DNA of 64,000 nucleotides, taken from the NCBI GenBank assembly GCA_022606425.2, contig JAHDVF020000129.1, forward strand, positions 166,415-230,414. The letters are read 5' to 3'. Positions within the stretch are counted from its first letter, which is position 1. The number at the start of each line of letters is the position of its first letter. Positions 20,160-30,721 of the stretch are shown in pieces. Made by a program: the position numbers and the translations under genes. This stretch comes from Lepidostoma basale (taxonomy: Eukaryota; Arthropoda; Insecta; Trichoptera; Lepidostomatidae). The notes beneath the pieces are model-generated. The model saw only the letters and a list, made by a program, of their open reading frames with translations, ran no database searches and had not been told where the DNA came from.

Positions 20160-20640
20160 AAATATTGATCAACCTGAAACGAAAAGTCTATGAAACCTGC
20201 GTTCTGCTAGTTGGTACTTATGGTCTTGAAACTGTTACATTGTCCAAACAAAGTGCCGAGAAACTACGAGTGACCCAAAGAGCTATGGAAAGAGCCATGT
20301 TAGGAATAAGCCTAAGAGACAGAATCAGAAACGATACGGTGAGAGAAAAAACAAAGGTTACTGACATCATCCACCGGGTGGCGACTCTAAAATGACAGTG
20401 GGCAGGTTACATAGCCAGAAGCTCAGATGAATAGTGGATAAGAAGACTACAGACTTGGAAACCGTGGACGGCAAAGAGAAGTGCAGGGTGACCGCAACTA
20501 CGGTGCAAGGATGATCTGAACAGACACGTCGGAATTACATGCAGTCTGCACAAGACAGAGTGACATGGAAGCGAATGGAGGAGGCTTTTGTCCAGGAGTG
20601 GACGGGAATAGGCTGAGGAAGAAGAAGAAGAATAATAAAT
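20160..20640 (+). pseudogene. RTE-F LINE tail
   Basis: The frame at 20165-20395 reads MINLKRKVYETCVLLVGTYG, LETVTLSKQSAEKLRVTQRA, MERAMLGISLRDRIRNDTVR and VTDIIHRVATLK, then a stop where sister copies read KW. The rest (QWAGYIARSSD-like, EAFVQEWTGIG-like) continues in other frames to a GAAGAAGAAGAAG tail at about 20618-20632. A minus-strand sister lies at 51005-51555, and a plus-strand one at 60719-61165. Confidence 0.7.
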
Positions 20641-20654
20641 TTATTAGATAAAAT

Positions 20655-20790
20655 ATTCAATAATTTCTTCTTCTTCGTCTTCTCCTCAGAGGGTTGCTCC
20701 TCCTGTGAGCTGGATTCCCAGCCGTCTATTCATCTTTTAGGAGTTGTTCCACGAAAATAAGTCCCGCGAAACTGATAATATAGTGCAATA
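20655..20790 (-). pseudogene. RTE-D LINE 3' end fragment
   Basis: TTCTTCTTCGTCTTC followed by GGTTGCTCCTCCTGTGAGC and CATCTTTTAGGAG, the same tail as 3800-3925 and 50110-50250. Confidence 0.55.
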
Positions 20791-20794
20791 TATT

Positions 20795-20945
20795 TGAATT
20801 TCTTCTATGTTCGCCATACTTTGTGTTGTAGATATTTTATTTGTCTTTTTCTTTTTTATACACTTACGTATGTATATGTTACGTATGTATATACAACACT
20901 TACTTTAAAAAAAATTAAATTATATATCAGACATGTTTCGGACAA
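20795..20945. repeat. Foldback family 1, single arm
   Basis: TTCTTCTATGTTCGCCATAC, TTTTTTATACACTTACG..., TATATCAGACATGTTTCGGA. Ends where a SINE fragment begins (20946), inside the hammerhead-like core. Confidence 0.5.
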
Positions 20946-21050
20946 CCAGCTTCTGAATTCTACATCAGACCAAAGACAGTGTGACAATTTCGCTGTCCAC
21001 GCCGGGAATCGAAACGGAGTGGCAGTCAATACACTTACCACTCGGCCAAG
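20946..21050 (-). mobile_element. tRNA-derived SINE fragment (minus)
   Basis: GAATTCTACATCAGACCAAAG, CAGTGTGAC, GGGAATCGAAAC, TTACCACTCGGCC: the common body and the tRNA-like head of the SINE, without its tail. Confidence 0.6.
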
Positions 21051-21293
21051 AGGGTTGTTTCATGATCATGAAAAGAGATTTCTTATTCTTCTCATCGTAT
21101 CATACCTCTGTAGTACATTTGGCCTTGAAGGTCCTATTTCATCTTACTCAATCCTGCGCCGGATGCTTAACATCACTTCACATGAACCCCGCCGTCTTGA
21201 CTTTGCCTGTAGCTTTCTTTTACAGGGATTGATATTATTTATCACTGATACAGAACGTGATAGTTACATTTGAAAACTATATAGGGTCGAAGC

Positions 21294-21875
21294 ACCAGTG
21301 ATTGACCGCCCCCCAGTAAATGACCGTTGGTTAATAAAACAAAATATAATAAGAATTGTTCTATGTGTCCAGTCAAAAACTTTAATTTCAAGAAACTATG
21401 ACAAAAGAGTAGGCAGAGACAACTGTTGGTAAGAAACAAAACTATCGGTTTTGAACTGTGCCTTGTCAAACGGTAAAAGTGTGTCTTCACGTTGTTGTTT
21501 TAAGATTGTTAGTAGACTTTTATAAGGAAAAGTGTGGTAAGTGTTTTTTAAATGTTATTTCTTATGCAATTCTTTGAATATTTACATATTTTTATATGTT
21601 GGGGTGTTTCATAATGTGACAATGTAACAAAATCTATGTATTGTATCAATATAACCTAGTGTGGTCATTTGCTGGTGATTGTGCTATTTTTTTAGAGAAA
21701 TATTAATTTTAATAGTAATACTCATATTTTAATAAAAAAAGTTAGAGAATTTAGAGAAGTCAATATGTTTTTTATTGTTTTATTTTATTTTGTGCACTGA
21801 AATAATGAAATTAATGCCTTTAATGTGGAATTCAGTACAAGCTGAACCTTATAGGGTCATTGGTGCTTTGACCCC
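21294..21875. mobile_element. Non-autonomous DNA transposon with terminal inverted repeats
   Basis: Left end GGGTCGAAGCACCAGTGA (21294) and right end TCATTGGTGCTTTGACCCC (to 21875) are inverted repeats with few mismatches. TATA-like sequence flanks both ends (21289-21293 and 21876-21880), consistent with a TA-type target duplication. No transposase frame; superfamily not assigned. Confidence 0.5.
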
Positions 21876-22239
21876 ATATATAACATATAAATATTACATT
21901 TGGTTTGACTGTTTCTTGAAATCAAAAATGGTTTCAGAAAGATGGTTTATACGAACATAAGAAATGATCTACTATTTCATACGAAAATACGTATAAAAAG
22001 CGAATGAGGTCAAACTTTTATCAAAGAACTAAATCTCCATTATTAAGCGAAGCAAATTTGATGTGATTCAAAGATTTTTTTAAAGAAGCAGGGTTTCCTT
22101 TGTATATTTTCACTGTCTCAAGCATAATTTTTCACAGATGAGTTATTTAAGAAATGAATATTAAGATCGCATTAAATTTCTATCTTAGACAATAAAGTTG
22201 TAAATAACGTTTGATCACACGCTATTCTAATAATAGTTT

Positions 22240-23240
22240 AATAATAATAATAATAATAATATGCTAACTGTTAAAGCGCCGTTTTGGTGATGTAATCACC
22301 TCAAGTGATTAAGACGTGTTTTAAATCTACACAATGATCGCATTTGTTCCAATGACAATTTGAATAATTTCTTCAATATTATTTTTAAGTTCTTGCTGGT
22401 TAAGTGCCTAATTACAGCTGTTTTAAAAAACGGTGGATACGTGTAACATAAATTAAATAAACACAAAAGTCCTGATCGTCAATGTCAACATGTGCAACAT
22501 CGAAAAAAACATTATGTGTTATTACATTATGTGCTAAATTGAAATAACGGTGGATTCGTGGAACATAAATTTAATAGTCAATATTTGCACCATCTAAAAA
22601 GAACATTTTGTGTTAAATTATTTTTATTTTGTGATTTTATTGTATATCATTGTATTTTATATTATTTGTTTTAGATTTATTTTGTGGGTGTTGGACGATC
22701 GAAGTGTGCGCGGGAGTAGAACAAAGAGGATAGTAGAACAAAGTATAAATGTTAAAATTGGGAATGAAATGTGAAAAAGATGGGTTTTCAGTTTAGATCT
22801 GAAATCTGTCGGATCATTTATGCATCTGAGGTGTGAAGGGAGATTGTTCCAAACTGATAGACCGGCTACCGCGAACGCTCGATCCCCGAAATTTGTACTG
22901 GGGCAACGCTTCGGCTCAACTAATCTTCCCGTTGCCGATGAGTTCGCCGAGCGAAGTGTGGATTTCCTTGAATTGAGGCTGTCCATTATACAGAGTTCAG
23001 ATATATAACTTGGTGTCATTCCATGTAGCGCTTTGAAGACTGTCCAGCAGAGTTTATACTGGATTCTTTGTTGGACTTTTAAGCCAGTGAAGTTCTTTGA
23101 GATGTTGTGTTATATGGGACTTTTTTGGAATGCCTTTAATGAGTCTTGCTGCTGCATTGAACGCATATTGAAGTTTGTTTATTTGTTGTTTTGGAATGTT
23201 TGCATAAATTCCATGACAATAATCAAGTCGTGACAGTCGT
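22240..23240 (-). pseudogene. L2/CR1-like LINE C-terminal half
   Basis: The minus frame at 22657-23019 (120 residues) reads MTPSYISELCIMDSLNSRKS, TLRSANSSATGRLVEPKRC, GDRAFAVAGLSVWNNLPSHLR and FRSKLKTHLF: the standard C-terminal block of L2/CR1-clade LINEs. Upstream (23020-23230) IQYKLCWTVFKALHG and AFNAAARLI-like sequence continue the domain with a frameshift near 23075. The tail is an ATT repeat near 22240-22262. The 22353-22715 part also occurs, detached, in the chimeric repeats at 33597 and 47860. Confidence 0.75.
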
Positions 23241-23520
23241 GAGTTTATTTATATAGTCCATTGTTTTGGCTGAAACACTATGATACTTTAACATTATAAA
23301 CGGTTAAATTAAAAAAACTTTGTTTTATGTATCACAATTGTATTTTTATTTTTCGCAACAACTGCTTCGTCAACCTATGTTAACATCATCAGGTGTTACA
23401 ATAAAATGATGATGATGATGTCAAGATAGGTTGACGATACAGTTGTCGCGAAAAATAAAAATACAATTGTGATACATAAAACAAAGTTTTTTAATTAAAC
23501 ATTATTAATTCATTTGTTTG
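23240..23520. repeat. Foldback element, family 3
   Basis: Inverted arms about 23312-23392 and 23411-23495 share ACTTTGTTTTATGTATCAC, TTTTATTTTTCGC and CAACTG. The left arm (minus strand, 23351-23392) contains CTGATGATG ... GTTGACGAAGCAGTTG ... GAAAAAT. The middle is a GATG repeat. Single arms at 8715-8805 and 14985-15065; a relative at 9040-9085. Confidence 0.6.
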
Positions 23521-23827
23521 ACATCTTCATTTTGTCAATGCAAGCTGGCTTCGTAGGTTTGGCTCTACTTACTTACATATTACTATTGTGGTGGAAGGTT
23601 TAGTTGACAATGTGTCCTCTTAGGGGGCTCCAAGTGTTATAGTTATAATAATATTGTACCTCATGAAATTGCACCTTTTTTGTGCACAATTTACATTAAT
23701 TTCATTACTCTTAAAAATTCAGTACTATAATATTGATCAGTAATATTATAAAAATAGTGGAGGGTTCTATTTAGTAGATGGAATTTTCATGTCTTGTATG
23801 TTACGAGCATATCTTATATTTTTTATT

Positions 23828-24875
23828 ATCTTCTTCTTCTTTTAATAAATCTGACGATCTGTGACACAGAAATCATGTATCGTGGGATGATGAGGTCCTT
23901 GAGCGGTCTTCCAGGTAGGCGGTGTCCGGAGGGGATTTCATGAGCGGTTGTATATGCGAGTCTGTTACTATCCATTCAAGCTACATTGTCCCTCCAGTAT
24001 ATTCTTTATCTAATCCACCGAACGATATCTTCTATTTCGCAAGTTTTTTTATGTCTGCGTTGCGGACACGGTCTCAGAGAGTTTTTCCAATAATTGATCT
24101 TAGGACGTTCATCTCAGATGTTTTTAATAGACCCTTGGTTCGCACAGTATCGGTCCACGTCTCTACAGCGTACGTCATGATAGACCAGATTCTTCAGAGA
24201 CCCTGACACGGCACAGGCTTTACTGACTTGTTCTCGTACTTCGATATAAATATAATTATGGCTGCAGATCTCTACTCCCAAATATCTTAAACACATTTCT
24301 TGCTCCACAGATATCATCAACAGTCAGCTAACATCTTGTAGGTTTAGATATAGTAAGACTTTTTGTTTTGCTAACTGATAAAGTCATATTAACCTTATGA
24401 GGTACTGTGTGGAATTTGTACAGCATATGTACTTTGCCAGTCATATTCAGACTCAGCTTTTAATGCAGCATTGTCTGTATAGCAAATGACGTTCACAGAT
24501 ATACTGCCCATTTTATAACCTAGTCCCAAGCCAGCTACCGCTTCTATGATTTCGTCCATAATAAGATTGAACAGAAAGAGGCTCAAACTATCTCCCTGTC
24601 TTATACCATTGCTTGCAGGAATTTCCCTAGACAGCAATTAGTATACAGATCTTGGATAGTCTTTGTCAATGCATTGGATATTCCTCCTTCCTGTAATTTT
24701 CTCACAATATCCCTTTGCAACACTCTGTCAAAAACCTTAGTAAAATCGACAAAACATAATATATAGGCTGCTTTATTATTTTCAATTGCCTTCTCTTTTA
24801 TTTGCCTCAGAATGAATATTGCATCTGTTGTGGAGCGATTTCGTTGAAAACCCTGTTGTTCTTCCCTATTAGTAA
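23828..24875 (-). pseudogene. RTE-E LINE reverse transcriptase
   Basis: Minus strand. From the right: FQRNRSTTDAIFILRQIKE-like sequence near 24790-24860, FVDFTKVFD near 24740 (motif A), NGIRQGDSLSLFLFNLIMDE at about 24560-24615 (motif B), and VICYTDNAALKAESE at 24440-24490, where the catalytic YADD has decayed to YTDN. The C-terminal region runs to a TTCTTCTTCTTT tail at 23831. Frames are broken in several places, and the loss of the aspartate pair confirms inactivity. Confidence 0.7.
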
Positions 24876-24899
24876 TCTTTTGCTTATTTTTTTTTTTGA

Positions 24900-25920
24900 T
24901 AAAAAATATTTATAAAAGAAAATAAAGTATTTCTTTAGGTATGATCTGAATTTTCGTGAAAGCAATAGTTTATTCTTTATTTTATACATTTTAAAGAACT
25001 TCATGAAAATTCAAAATATTAAAGGAACAGAAGGGAATTGAATGTCTCCCAGGAATTAATATTAAAACAAAGTTTTCAAAGCAAAAAGAAAGTGAAATTC
25101 TGCTTTGAACATCTGTTTAATAAGCACATCCAGAGACTTGACATGTTCAGGGAAAATGGTTTTAAAAAGGCCTAAGAGAAAAGCTCAGAGTAGGTTATAC
25201 ATACCTAAAATTAATACGAAAAATTCTTATTCGCTTTGTGACTCAAAGTCAAGATTTTATTTTTCGTTCAAAATTTATTTATTTATGTAATGGTTTGTGT
25301 TAAGACCTTTAAAACCATTTTAAATATAATAAATCATGAAAAAAAATAACGAAAAAAAAATTAAAAAATCTTTTTAAAATATACGAGTACATAATATTAA
25401 GTTAAAATCCACAAATATTTGTGTCTTCGACAACTGTTTTCCGATGACACAAACGTTAGTGGATTTTGACTAAATATTCATTTTAAAAAGAAATTATACA
25501 ACTTTTTTTATTTTCAATATTTCCAATGAACTTTTACCATGAAATGTCAAATAATTTTTTTTTTCAAAAATACGATTTGTTTTATAAACTAAAACACGTT
25601 TTTCCACTTACGAGTTTATTTTTTTCTAAACACGTTTGGAAGGCTTTATACGTTCATCATCGGGAGAACGATATAAACTAACTAAAATTGTTTAAAACTA
25701 AACACAAGAACCTAGCAACATAATAACATGTGATAGTTAACATAGGCAGAGTACTAGGGACATAAAATTACGAGATCAATTGATTAAATTTTGAAAATAT
25801 TTTTTTGAATAAAGGTTTTGGTTTGATGGTGATTTATTACTCTAAAACTATTGATTTAGCAGAGAAATTATTCAAATTTTAAGACAAAAACAAATGGCCA
25901 TTTCGCAAACAAGAAAAAAA
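24900..25920. other. AT-rich sequence with degenerate foldback arms
   Basis: No gene. 25425-25470 (TTCCGATGACACAAACGTTA) and 25600-25690 (ACGAGTTTATTTTTTTCTAA, CGTTCATCATCGGGAGAACG) look like single arms of further foldback elements: on the minus strand the second reads CCGATGATGAACG and TAGAAAAAAAT. Confidence 0.3.
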
Positions 25921-25982
25921 ATAATGAATATAATAATGAAAACGTCTGCATTTGATAATGCCTTAGAATGGCGAAACATGTC

Positions 25983-26464
25983 GAAACATCGCACCAATTA
26001 CGCTCAGAGCGCGGCAATATACCGGATATGCGACACTTATAACAAACCTTTTAATGCAATCGATGTTTTTCACCTAAACGCTTATTATTTTTAAAAAATT
26101 GTTGCAGCATCTTTTCGGTGTGTATAGTGCTATAATGTTATATTCATTTACCAACTAACTAACTAACTTACCATCACGCCGTCTCCCCGGAGGGGTAGGC
26201 AGAAAGAATGGAACGGCATGGTAGGCAGAAAGAATTCATTTACATGTATTATTATTATTATCTTTTTGTTAATTTTTATACTATTACCTTAGTTAATATT
26301 ATCTTGATTTTAGTTTGGTTGAATCTCGTTTCGTAAGTTTGTAATGTTAACTCTATTCATTCATTTATATTTGTGGTAACATGTAATTGGCCTTATTTGA
26401 GTACTTCTATGTGTATTTTTATATATATACTTATTCGCTGTTTGTTACCCTAAAATAAATAAAT
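25983..26464 (+). pseudogene. CR1/Jockey-type LINE 3' end inside a MITE
   Basis: Reads HRTNYAQSAAIYRICDTYNK and AIDVFHLNAYYF before a stop at about 26092-26094: the same C-terminus as the minus-strand copy at 27944-28527. A 3' UTR of about 370 bp follows, ending ATAAATAAATAA. It holds a 70-bp RTE-A tail (26154-26220). Confidence 0.65.
26154..26220 (-). pseudogene. RTE-A 3' end shard
   Basis: AACTAACTAACTTACCATCAC, GCCGTCTCCCCGGAGGGGTAG, GCAGAAAGAATGGA. Only the last 65 bp of RTE-A on the minus strand, embedded in another LINE's 3' UTR. Confidence 0.6.
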
Positions 26465-26525
26465 AAATGTCATTCCATATAAAACTCAAAAAAACTCTTT
26501 TCCTTAAAATATCGTCGATCTAGCG

Positions 26526-27224
26526 CAATGATACTCAACCTTTTTTGTCTTCGGACCACATTCATATATTTGTAAAGCTACGCGGACCGCAACACTATAC
26601 TGGTATGAAGAAAAAAATCATGGAACCCCCCACCCCCCATTTTTTGGAGAACAATTTGAGAATTAAAAAATTATAAACTAAAACAGAATAATAATAGTAC
26701 ATATCACTTATCATTATCAGCATACGGTTCCTTAAAAATTACAATAGTGAAAAAAGTAAAACTCAAAATTAACATGTATCCAGGCGTTTATTTCAAAATT
26801 AGTGGGATTTTTGACATTGAGATAATTTTTCAACAATTTTAGACAAATCGGGTTAATAATTGCTGCATGCTACCCTCAATCCGTCATCAATGTAAGGATC
26901 AGTAAGTCGATTCCTGTATACTTTTTTTGCATATTTCATTTTGGATGATATGATGATTTACAAAGATATGTTGATGCAAACAACGTGAGGAGCAGGAAAA
27001 AACATTTTTTTTACAGTCTTGTATTTTCAAGGAACTAATTTCCAAAAATGGATGTACTTCTTTCCCTCTCTTTTTTCTTCAAAAATAGCTTTCAGATTAG
27101 TATTGTTCATGTTTCAAGATATACGAAGTATAGAATGCCAGCTTTTTTAAATCATGTCCCTGATAATAAATGTGTTTAGGGTCGCACAAAAAAGCTTGGC
27201 GGGCCGCAGGTTGAGTATGGTTTG
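26526..27224. mobile_element. hAT-like non-autonomous transposon
   Basis: A 699-bp element. Left end CAATGATACTCAACC (26526), then TTCGGACCAC; right end GGGCCGCAGGTTGAGTATGG (27201-27220) ending at 27224. TCTAGCG occurs at both flanks (26519-26525 and 27225-27231), fitting a 7-8 bp hAT target duplication. No transposase frame. Confidence 0.65.
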
Positions 27225-27534
27225 TCTAGCGGGTAGCGGATCGTCCAATTCTGCGGAATCCTATGTGCCTGTCGGTTCTCCGATTAATATTTTCATCCCA
27301 CCGCCACTTCAGCTTGCTTTTCCTCTGAACCATGGTAGTCACCGTGGTTTTTTGTCTTGTTGCATTATAAATAATTGAATTACATTAAAATTTTCTCGAA
27401 AAAATATTGCAGATGATACAAGAACTCCCGTCAAATTTGTCAATTGACTTTATTTGTTCAATAGTTGTTCAAATACTTGTTCAAATTTTCGAAACTACAG
27501 AAAGTTTCGCCAATCAAAGGTATAATGAAATACC

Positions 27535-28610
27535 AACTAACTAACTAACTGTCACGCCTTCTCTTCGAAGGGGTAGGCAGAAAGAATGAACTGCCACACT
27601 TTTCTTTCCTGACATTCATATATCGTGTCATGCACACGCGTCGATTTCTCTGACTCCTCACGTGGCCGATATTCAATATTTGATTTATTTGATCGTGCCA
27701 CGTTTTCCTCGGTCTTCCTCTATTTCGGTTCCGCTAACATCGTTAACATATAATTTTTTTACCATTCTTTCATCATTCATTCTTTCCATATGTCCGAATC
27801 ATCTTAATGATCCTTTCATTATTTTGTTTACAACACCATCATTCGCACCGCATTCACTTCTTATATTTCCACCCGACACTCTATCATACACAGAGTATCT
27901 ACACATTCGTCTAAAAGATCTCATTTCAACTGCATTTATTTATTTATTCAGTAAGGGCAGCATACATCGATATTAATATATTAATTAAGAAACATTAAGA
28001 AAAATAATAAATAAAGCCAATTACATGCTACCATAAATACAATAAACAGTTAATTGAATTTAAATTAAGGCAAAATACGGTCAAACAAAATGATTGAGAG
28101 TTAAATATAATAATAGTAGTAGAAATAAGAACAAAATTAAAAGTATAAATAAAAGTAACATATTATAATATCATGTAACATTATGGTCTCATCCACGCCG
28201 AAAGGTTGCTCCTATCGCTTTTTTGAAGTTTCGTTCGTTCAAGTGGAAAACATCGATGTCTCCAAAATACTTGTTGTACTTGTCACAAATCCTGTACATT
28301 GCCGCGCTTTGAGCGTAGTTAGTGCGATAAATAGGGAGATGGAAAACTTGGATTGCGATGTGTCTTGTACGCGATGTTGGGGTATTGAGTGTCAGTTTGT
28401 AAAGAAGTTCAGAGTTATCAATTTTGTAGTGAGTGATTTTGTGAAGCAGCATCATATCATTGAGCGTACGTCTATTTTCGAGAGAGTCCAAGGAATGAAA
28501 TATCAGGGCAGATTGGTAATCTGAAAACGATTTTATTCTACTTTCATCCTTCTGTTGCCAGTTCCATGCTTCGCTTTCATACATAAGGGTTCTTTCTAGC
28601 TTTTGTATTA
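27535..28610 (-). pseudogene. RTE-A LINE copy split by a LINE insertion
   Basis: Minus-strand RTE-A. The 3' end is an AACTAACTAACTG tail at 27536. Coding segments: the family C-terminus at 27560-27940 and MYESEAWNWQQKDESRI at 28535-28584. In between (27944-28527) a second LINE tail is inserted, so one open frame (28189-28584) is a fusion of the two. Confidence 0.7.
27944..28527 (-). pseudogene. CR1/Jockey-type LINE 3' end inserted in RTE-A
   Basis: Minus-strand C-terminus: FHSLDSLENRRTLNDMMLLH, KITHYKIDNSELLYKL, LPIYRTNYAQSAAMYRICDK and GDIDVFHLNERNFKKAI, then a stop at 28189-28191. SLENRR...D..LLHKI is the usual C-terminal block of this LINE superfamily. About 245 bp of AT-rich 3' UTR follows to 27944. 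The frame is open for 110 codons, so the insertion is younger than its host copy. Confidence 0.7.
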
Positions 28611-29094
28611 AATGAATTACTTATCGTATTAAATAGTTATACATATATTTTATTAATCCTAGACTGTATAGAATCACGAAATTCTTTTAACTGACTCGGA
28701 ACAGAATCTTCGTCAATACAAAAGATGTATCAGGTTACTTAGTTCCGAGTAATATTAAATTTCCCTAAGTATTATGGTTTCAATTGAATCACGACGGCTT
28801 TGATGTAAAAACTTCCTTTCAAAGAACTGGTTTTTTAAAGTGAATATTTCTAACGTAGTAAGGAGCTTTTAAATTGATCGGATTTGATTTTAATTCAATT
28901 TGAATACTTAACTAAAAGATTACTTTTTTTGCGTAAATCAAGTCGAAATAAGAGTACACTATTTGAAAGAAGACCTGTCTGCATTAATGTATATTACTTA
29001 CACAGGCAATTATTTTGAGTATTTCATATTATTTGCATAGATGTTTAAATGGCAACAAAAGTATTTCATGTTTTCAAAGGGTTCGATCAATTAT

Positions 29095-29293
29095 TATAAT
29101 AAAAAAATCAATTGTATTTCAATAAAGACGAAGATGCAAATTGGAAACAGAATATGGTTGATCACGGTGTTTACAGGACTTATGACCTGTCATTGGTTGG
29201 GTTAAGCGCACGTTTTATGTAATACAACATTCCCCATTCCCCCTTATTTTTTCTTATGACCACCATGTCTGACAAATTTTTGGAAGTTGTATA
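29095..29293 (+). repeat. Repeat N, left part (target of the mariner)
   Basis: AATTGTATTTCAATAAAGACG, GACTTATGACCTGTCATTGG, AACATTCCCCATTCC, TTTTTGGAAGTTGTATA: the same repeat as at 40360-40690. The mariner is inserted at its TATA. The copy resumes at 30755 and ends near 30840 with ACACTAACGCCATCTATGAAG. Confidence 0.7.
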
Positions 29294-29324
29294 CGAGGTC
29301 TGTTCAAAAAGTATCGCGAATTTT
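29294..29324 (+). repeat. Mariner left terminal inverted repeat
   Basis: Starts CGAGGTCTGTTCAAAAAGTA; perfect inverse of 30722-30752. Expected transposase binding site. Confidence 0.95.
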
Positions 29325-29499
29325 GAATTTCCGCTGGCTACGTATATTTGATTTTTGATTTTTTTGTAGCGTTATGTTGGTACTCATGTCCCTTACTTAT
29401 GCTGACAAGGTCGGCCATTTTGAATGTTTAGTTAATTTTTGACAGCTGTTTTGCTTGGACGTGTTTTGGCTCGTCTTCGATTTTTGCCTATTCCAAAAA

Positions 29500-30698
29500 A
29501 TGGATCAAAGAATCTGTATCAAATTTTGTGTGAAAAACAAAATAAAGTGCGCGGACGCATTTCGAATGTTGACTGTGGCATATGGTGAAGCTACCTTGGA
29601 CCAAAGCAACGTTTATCGGTGGTACAAAATGTTCTTAATTGCTGCATGTAATTGCTGCAAACCAATCCCAGGATTGAAACCAGAGAAGAGAAAATGTTCT
29701 CAGAGGTAGCTTCAAACTAGTTAATTGCTGCAAACCAATCCCAGGATTGAAACCAGAGAAGAGAAAATGTTCTCAGAGGTCCGAGAAGATATGAACGACG
29801 AAGAGCGTGCCGGACGCCCGAGCACGTCAACAACAGACGAAAACATTGATAAAGTGAAGAAAATAGTATTAGCCAATCGTCGAATTACCGTTAGAGAAGT
29901 TGCTGAGGACCTAAACATATCGATTGGCTCGTGCCATTCGATTTTAACCAATAATTTGGGCATGAGTCGGGTCGCCGCGAAATTCGTGCCAAAATTGCTC
30001 AATTTCGACCAAAAACAGCATCGCGTTAACATTGCTCAGGAGATGTTGGACTCGGTCCGTGACGACCCAAATGTGCTCCAGAGGGTCATAACTGGTGACG
30101 AATCATGGTTTATGGTTATGACGTGGAAACCAAAGCTCAATCATCACAATGGAAGCTGCCGCATGAGCCAAGACCAAAAAAAGCGCGCCAAGTTCGGTCG
30201 AACGTGAAGGTTTTGCTCACAGTTTTCTTCGATTGCAGGGGCGTGGTGCATCTTGAGTTCTTGCCACAGGGTAGTACGGTCAATAAGTAATATTACCTGC
30301 AAGTTATGCGCAATTTGCGCGAAGCAATCCGCCAGAAACGCCCGGATTTGTGGAAGGACAAAAACTGGCTTTTGCACCATGATAACGCCCCTGCTCACAC
30401 ATCGTTGCTTGTGCGCGAATATTTGGCCAAAAACAACACAGTAATGGTGCCGCAGCCACCGTATTCCCCAGACCTGGCCCCCTGTGACTTTTTCCTGTTT
30501 CCAAAACTGAAGAGGCCCATGAAAGGACGACGCTACGCCACGATTGAGGAGATAAAGACGGCATCGAAGGAGGAGCTGAACAAGATTACAAAAAATGATT
30601 TTTTTAAGTGCTTCGAGGATTGGAAAAAACGTTGGCATAAATGTATTATATCCGAGGAGAATTACTTTGAAGGGGACAAAATAGATATTCATGAATAA
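29500..30698 (+). pseudogene. Mariner transposase, disrupted
   Basis: The start ATG is at 29500 (MDQRICIKFCVKNKIKCADA). The helix-turn-helix region continues to YRWYKMF, where a locally duplicated insertion breaks the gene (29640-29780). It resumes at SEVREDMNDEERAGRPSTST with the second DNA-binding part. First catalytic Asp: VITGDESWF at about 30090-30107; there the frame shifts to the one containing ETKAQSSQW. An in-frame TAA at 30288-30290 falls after STVNK. The last part (30306-30698) has HDNAPAHTS, with the second Asp, and YSPDLAPCDFF, with the third; 34 residues lie between them, giving DD34D. The C-terminus ends DKIDIHE. Total about 345 residues if uninterrupted, the family's usual size. 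Three lesions mean it cannot be functional. Confidence 0.9.
29649..29780 (+). repeat. 59-bp direct duplication inside the transposase
   Basis: 29649-29707 and 29722-29780 are identical 59-bp copies, 73 bp apart, with a 14-bp spacer. The offset is not a multiple of 3, so it shifts frame. Both copies end AAAATGTTCTCAGAGGT, and AAAATGTTCT already occurs just before at 29626-29635. Confidence 0.9.
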
Positions 30699-30721
30699 AT
30701 AAATACTTTTTGAAACAATAT

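Larger units (their letters stand above)
25925..26510 (+). repeat. MITE family 2 copy split by a LINE tail
   Basis: Left part to 25982: ATGAAAACGTCTGC, TTTGATAATGCCTTAG, AATGGCGAAACATGTC. Right part from about 26465: ATGTCATTCCATATAAAACTC. The two halves join to the uninterrupted form at 59395-59450. ATGTC is present at both junctions, compatible with a short target duplication. Confidence 0.65.

Noticed and set aside
20794..21273. 159-residue plus-strand frame
   Set aside because: It crosses a foldback arm, a SINE fragment and unassigned sequence; the peptide has no coherent domain.
30144..30692. 182-residue minus-strand frame
   Set aside because: Antisense of the mariner transposase.
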